The notes beneath the pieces were generated by a model. That model had not been told where the DNA came from and made no database searches. It was given only the letters and a program-made list of their open reading frames with translations. Below are positions 60,361 through 64,000 of a DNA stretch of 64,000 bases, piece after piece. The position numbers and the translations under genes were made by a program. Position 1 is the first letter of the stretch. Every line of letters begins with the position of its first letter. Location: NCBI RefSeq assembly GCF_051414035.1, contig NZ_JBLKNW010000002.1:868001-932000 (forward strand), given 5' to 3'. Origin of the DNA: Halosimplex amylolyticum (GTDB taxonomy: Archaea; Halobacteriota; Halobacteria; Halobacteriales; Haloarculaceae).

Positions 60361-61048
60361 GTGTTTAGTTAAGCGAATTGTGCCACCTCGCGTGTGCGAG
60401 CAACCAATTTTCTGCGGTGGCTGGATCAGCGTGACTGAACGTATTTGCGAACGATGAGGTTCGCCGTTTTATCTCCTAGTAAATGCGTTCGACACTGTTC
60501 CGATTTCCATGAGTGACGTGGCGAAATCGGAGTCCGTGACGCTCACAGGCCGTTTGGAACCACGGCGCACCATCAACGAGAAATTCAGCCTGTTCGACGT
60601 CGTGTTTTGCTTTGAGTTCGGCGAGAAACATCTCTGTGATCGCGTTTGTTCGCCGTGGATAGAGGCGAATATGGAGCACGTGGTTTGTTTCGGGATCGAC
60701 GGCGGCGTACAGCCAGAACTGCTCGTCGTTGACTCGAATCACTGTCTCGTCTAACGCGACTTGATTCGGAGTTTCACCGCTGGCGGGCTGTAAATCGGCT
60801 TTCTGCACCCAATCGTGGACGGCCTTTCGACTGCGTTGGACACCAGACTTCTCAAGTTCCGAGACGGTATTCGAAAGTGAGAGTCCGGCCAGATGCAGTC
60901 GAATACCGAGTCTCATCAGTCGACGCGGTGTCCGTTCGCGCTCCACAAAATCCAAATCGATCCAGTCGCTATGTCCGTTGAGGCGGTCGATTTCGGCCAT
61001 GGACAGCTAGAAATCGGTCCGCCTCACCCTTCGTTCTTAACTAAACAC
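60361..61048 (-). mobile_element. IS6-family insertion sequence
   Basis: A 688-bp element bounded by inverted repeats GTGTTTAGTTAAG at 60361-60373 and its complement at 61036-61048. Its single gene is on the minus strand. No short direct repeat flanks it (CGGACATC to the left, GACGGATT to the right), so IS6's usual 8-bp duplication is missing. This suggests that a deletion or recombination joined two different sequences here. Confidence 0.85.
60365..61000 (-). pseudogene. IS6-family transposase broken by an in-frame TAG
   Basis: Read without its stop, the gene spans 211 codons, the usual IS6 length. DDE residues are Asp84 (ALDETVI), Asp143 (LVDGAPW) and Glu171 (NSVERI). Four codons after Glu171, codon 175 is TAG (60476-60478). 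It is immediately followed in the same frame by EIKRRTSSFANTFSHADPAT and a normal C-terminus ending WHNSLN. So a sense codon (Arg in most relatives) became amber. The truncated product has all three catalytic residues but lacks the last 37 residues. Probably inactive unless stop readthrough occurs. Confidence 0.85.
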
Positions 61049-61297
61049 GACGGATTGTTCAGCGATTTCGATCGGATTCCGATTGATTCACAGCCCGATT
61101 CATGGTCTAGCCGTCACCATCCTCCCATAACTGGTGCTTTCTCCCCGGTCGCCGAGAGTGGCCTTTGGAATGTAAATGAAGTAACTGGCGTCGATGGATA
61201 TCCTCTCGGATATGATCCAGCCATGATTGACGTTTTTGAGGAAATGGTCGAGCTGACCGTGTCGCGGTACCGGGCAGGACAGCAACAATTATCGTGA
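61049..61297 (+). pseudogene. 3' fragment of a gene cut by the IS6 element
   Basis: The + strand is open from the IS boundary to a TGA at 61295-61297, about 82 codons. The peptide is protein-like (e.g. GLWNVNEVTGVDGYPLGYDP, then MIDVFEEMVELTVSRYRAGQ) with no start codon of its own. It is probably the C-terminus of an interrupted gene; the rest is not on the other side of the IS, in keeping with a rearrangement. Family unknown. The next 125 bases to 61422 hold no gene. Confidence 0.4.
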
Positions 61298-61422
61298 CAT
61301 TGGTATGATGGACGCACACAGATAGCTCGGACTTTGTGTAACGGGTCGTTTCCCCTGCTTGTGATAATGATCTTGGGAGCAGCTCAATATGTGCCTGTCC
61401 CTATTCACTCAATTTTCGACCG

Positions 61423-62058
61423 TTAGCTATCGCGAGCGTCGTCCTGCTTGTCTCTATCAGTTGCGTTGAATTCTCCTGTCGTACCTTCCCGTCGGGAGTT
61501 ACTGATTCGGTCAGATGTGGATTCATATGCAGCCTCAGCCCCTTCACCGCTGTGTGCCATGTTCAGTGAGTGGTCTGCGTCGATCCCCATCCCGCCAGCG
61601 GTGAGTGCCGCGTCCTGATTCGCGCCTATGAAGAGGAACTCCCAGTTGAACTCCTTCTGGCGATACTCGATCTGTTCACGAACTCGCGCCTGTGGAGTCT
61701 CGGACGCGTTCTCCTTCCCGTCGGTGAGGATGACGACGATTGTGTTATCCGGTCGCTCTTCGACATCCATTGCCGCGAAGTGGTCCGCCATTTCGGTGAC
61801 TGCCCGATAGATCGCGTCGTGCAGCGCGGTCTGTCCCGATGGCGTGTAGTTGTCGTTACCCAGTTCCGGAGCCTCCTCGATGGGAGAGGTTTCGTACACG
61901 AGGTCGACGTGGGTGTTGAAATCGTAGAGTGAGACAGTCGCCGTGCCGTCTTCGTCCTGCTGGTCCTTGAGGAACGTGTTGTAGCCGCCAATAGTGTCTT
62001 CCCGGATGGTCGACATCGAGCCCGAGGAGTCGAGAACGAAGGTGACGTGGGTTTTCAT
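61423..62058 (-). CDS. VWA-domain protein
   Basis: A 211-residue protein. The von Willebrand factor A fold carries a complete metal ion-dependent adhesion site: Asp10-Ser12-Ser14 in VLDSSGSMS, Thr in SGQTALHDA and Asp in ILTDGKE. The chain ends in a polar, charged tail. VWA proteins hold partners through a bound Mg ion; bacterial members work with AAA ATPases and in defence or metal-resistance loci. No signal peptide is seen, so it is likely cytoplasmic. GC content and codon use are lower in GC than the main part of the window. Confidence 0.88.
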   Translation of the reverse strand: MKTHVTFVLDSSGSMSTIREDTIGGYNTFLKDQQDEDGTATVSLYDFNTHVDLVYETSPIEEAPELGNDNYTPSGQTALHDAIYRAVTEMADHFAAMDVEERPDNTIVVILTDGKENASETPQARVREQIEYRQKEFNWEFLFIGANQDAALTAGGMGIDADHSLNMAHSGEGAEAAYESTSDRISNSRREGTTGEFNATDRDKQDDARDS

Positions 62059-62163
62059 GGTCCACTCACCCAGGGTGCGGCCCCCTTATGAATGTGAAAA
62101 TCACGGAGGTTAACCAGGCCGGTGTTCTAGGGGAATCGCCGATATCTCGAACAACGCCGAGCG

Positions 62164-63162
62164 TTGCAACGAGAGCGAGCACCTGACAGCGATATCGGTG
62201 CCGGGCGAAGTAAGCGGGAACTGATCGCCGAGGCCATCGAAGACGTTGCTTCGGACCTCGGGCGAATGCCGAAGCGCAACGAGTTCCTCGAACGAGCAGA
62301 CCGGGGCCCCGCTGACGTGACTGAGGCCTTCGACTCCTGGAATAGCGGCTTGGAAGCGGCGGGCACCAGTATCGAAGATGCTCTCTTAGCCGAACTCGAA
62401 CGTGTCGTAGAAGCCGTCGAAGGCTATCCTACGTCTGGCGACATGGGTCGACAAGGTGCATACAACTCGGGGAAGTACTCGACATACTTTGGCTCGTGGG
62501 CGGCTGCCGTAGACGCTGCCGATATCGATTCGGACGATTCGACAGGATATTCGAAGTCAACGGCCGAGGAGCCTCGAGCTAATGGCCCAGCGGAAGATGA
62601 GACGGCGAGCCACGAGGACGTCCTGGACGACTATTTCACGCTCGCCGAGCTACCCAACGAGAGCCGGTTCCACGGCGAAACAGCAGTCTACGTAGCCGAA
62701 TGCCACGCCCCGGACGAGAAAAAGGACGGCCGGTTTATCGTTCAGGACGTCACCGGGACGTCGGCGACGTTCGACATTTGGGCGAAACACGACTACGAGT
62801 TCGACTGGACCGTCGGCGAGTGGTACGTTCTGTCGGAGGTGCGCTTCCAGAAGTGGGACAAGAACGGAGAGACGACCTTCAATCTATCGAGTTCACGGGA
62901 CTTGACGGTCACACAGCTTGCTGCGGACGTGCCCGGGGTAACCAAGAGCGCAACTGGGACATCAGATGACGAATTGGTTGAGGAGAGCGAAGACGAGGCG
63001 GAAGCGGAAGAAGCAGGCGAGGATGCGCTGGAATCGAACGACGAAGCGGAAATAGACGAGAGCAACGATAAACCGTGGAGGGGGACAACGTGCTCGACGA
63101 GATCGTCTCCGAGTTCGATAACGAACTGCTGTGAAGTGGTTCCGAACTTCCCCAGATCGTAA
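62164..63162 (+). CDS. homing-endonuclease-associated-repeat protein with OB fold, C-terminal frameshift
   Basis: Residues about 15-65 and 70-115 are two copies of the HNH-associated repeat (KRELIAEAIEDVASDLGRMP, and DALLAELERVVEAVEGYPTS with YNSGKYSTYFGSWAAAVDAA). An OB-fold-like domain (about 155-255) follows: GETAVYVAECHAPDEKKDGR, SATFDIWAKHDYEFDWTVGE. An acidic tail closes it. The last 25 codons, WRGTTCSTRSSPSS onward, do not look native. In the next frame, bases 63076-63135 read V-E-G-D-N-V-L-D-E-I-V-S-E-F-D-N-E-L-L-stop, so one base was probably lost near 63074. The start (TTG 62164) is uncertain. Confidence 0.65.
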   Translation: MQRERAPDSDIGAGRSKRELIAEAIEDVASDLGRMPKRNEFLERADRGPADVTEAFDSWNSGLEAAGTSIEDALLAELERVVEAVEGYPTSGDMGRQGAYNSGKYSTYFGSWAAAVDAADIDSDDSTGYSKSTAEEPRANGPAEDETASHEDVLDDYFTLAELPNESRFHGETAVYVAECHAPDEKKDGRFIVQDVTGTSATFDIWAKHDYEFDWTVGEWYVLSEVRFQKWDKNGETTFNLSSSRDLTVTQLAADVPGVTKSATGTSDDELVEESEDEAEAEEAGEDALESNDEAEIDESNDKPWRGTTCSTRSSPSSITNCCEVVPNFPRS

Positions 63163-63334
63163 ACAGTGCGGATCATATCTTCAGACTTGAACTAGGCGAT
63201 ATATTCTCGACGGGTACCACCGAACGGAAAGAGCGGTGACGTTCACGCCATTGCTGAGATGGCAGACTCTCGCGGCGACACATTCGTTCGTGGTGATCGC
63301 TTCTACTGTGTATGAGACGCCCTTGGAACAGGCG

Positions 63335-64000
63335 TCAGGAATCGCCAATCTGCGCTTCGAGTTCCTGCTGGAGTTCCGACAGTTCGTTGCTGACAGACCG
63401 CTCTATACTCGCGCTTTCCGCAGGCATCGTATCCCGGTTGTCGGTGAACCGCTCTTCGAAGTAGGAGACGTCAAGCAGGGCGGTTGCGTTGCCTCCATCG
63501 TCGTCGGCCGCTGGATATGCCGGAACTTCGGCCAGTAGCCTGATGGCGTCGAGGACCGACGACGAATCGACGTCGACCGGGAAGACGGTGTTCGATTCCG
63601 GCGCCACCGGGAGTTGCTGGTTCGCGTCGACTAACTTCTGGTCTTCGGGGCGGGGGGCAGCCGTGTCTATCTGGAAGAACTCGGTGATCTGGTCCCCATT
63701 CCCGTTTTCCTCTCTGAGTGTGGAAATCGACGCCTCGTTGCGCTCTGCTTGTTGCGTTCCGAACTCGGTTACACCTGCTTCCAGTCCATCCCCGCCGAAG
63801 AGGACTGTCGTGAGTGCGTCCCGCCACAGTGGATGGACGGTATCCGGTAGTGCCCGATACACCGTGTAGAGTCCGTCGTAGTACTCCGCGAGGAGGGTCG
63901 CGTGGCTAGCCCCCTCGGCCGTATCGGCCGCTTCCTGAATCTGTGTTCTGAGATAGCCGAGGTGCCCCGTGAGGCTACTGGTGGCCGACTGGTACTCCGT
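63335..64000 (-). CDS. partial gene of unknown function, running off the window end
   Basis: The frame is open from 64000 to a stop at 63335, 221 codons, and continues beyond the window. The visible part is helical and acidic: YQSATSSLTGHLGYLRTQIQ near the edge, YYDGLYTVYRALPDTVHPLW in the middle and VSNELSELQQELEAQIGDS at the end. No known domain is recognised. A GTG at 63862 could be an internal start, but the reading frame and composition continue unchanged upstream of it, so the gene probably starts outside the window. Confidence 0.55.
   Translation of the reverse strand, partial: TEYQSATSSLTGHLGYLRTQIQEAADTAEGASHATLLAEYYDGLYTVYRALPDTVHPLWRDALTTVLFGGDGLEAGVTEFGTQQAERNEASISTLREENGNGDQITEFFQIDTAAPRPEDQKLVDANQQLPVAPESNTVFPVDVDSSSVLDAIRLLAEVPAYPAADDDGGNATALLDVSYFEERFTDNRDTMPAESASIERSVSNELSELQQELEAQIGDS

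Noticed and set aside
60509..60754. 81-codon frame opposite the IS6 transposase
   Set aside because: Antisense to a gene with DDE residues; no independent support.
63236..63538. 100-codon + strand frame at the right end
   Set aside because: It overlaps the long minus-strand gene that continues through the window edge and has no known features.

Overview
The window looks like a chromosomal segment of a halophilic archaeon (class Halobacteria). It is GC-rich, and almost every predicted protein is acidic and poor in Lys. Many genes start 20-35 bp after an AT-rich TATA-like box with little or no leader. Several families are typical of haloarchaea: a HalOD1-domain protein, bacterio-opsin-activator-type HTH regulators, an Rpa3/Rpap3-like pair, ribosomal protein L40e, Tsr3, and a Tat-dependent lipoprotein signal on secreted proteins. 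The genus cannot be fixed from the sequence alone.

Layout. 1-3.3 kb: small membrane proteins, an HTH/PIN pair resembling a toxin-antitoxin module, a rhomboid protease and a DUF123 protein. 3.3-11 kb: a receiver-PAS-PAS-GAF histidine kinase, a HalOD1 protein, an S9 peptidase, a Vms1/aRF1-like protein and an aldo/keto reductase. 11.1-16.6 kb: a complete BMP-type (nucleoside-like) ABC importer operon on the minus strand. 17.4-19.3 kb: an IS200/IS605 element (tnpA-tnpB) that has landed exactly on the stop codon of the L40e gene. 19.6-25.5 kb: an enolase-like protein, a TrmB-type regulator beside a GH9 cellulase lipoprotein, a Gln/Ser/Gly-repeat membrane protein and Tsr3. 25.7-34.6 kb: a peroxiredoxin fused to an acidic tail, seryl-tRNA synthetase, a NUDIX hydrolase, a sugar-acid dehydratase/RraA pair, an alpha/beta hydrolase and a metallo-beta-lactamase-fold enzyme. 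34.7-42.3 kb: a 1410-residue multi-PAS/GAF regulator with an HTH at each end, small zinc-ribbon proteins and a Na+/H+ antiporter-TrkA fusion. 42.3-60.3 kb: housekeeping and envelope genes (thiolase, AAA ATPase, TRAM protein, flippase, sugar nucleotidyltransferase, lipoproteins, rpa3-rpap3-like pair, a ribbon-helix-helix protein). 60.4-64 kb: an IS6-family element with an in-frame nonsense codon, then less GC-rich accessory DNA with a gene remnant, a VWA protein, a frameshifted HNH-repeat/OB-fold protein and a gene running off the window end.

The most distinctive signals are sequence architecture rather than a new multi-gene system. The IS605 insertion appears to have swapped the TAA stop of the L40e gene for an element-supplied TGA, leaving the protein unchanged. 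The L40e promoter is present as a perfect 43-bp tandem duplication. Three genes (seryl-tRNA synthetase, a lipoprotein, a thiolase) have the last codons and stop repeated just downstream. A histidine kinase carries a 99-bp in-frame tandem repeat that re-copies its N-box. No rRNA, tRNA or CRISPR array was recognised.
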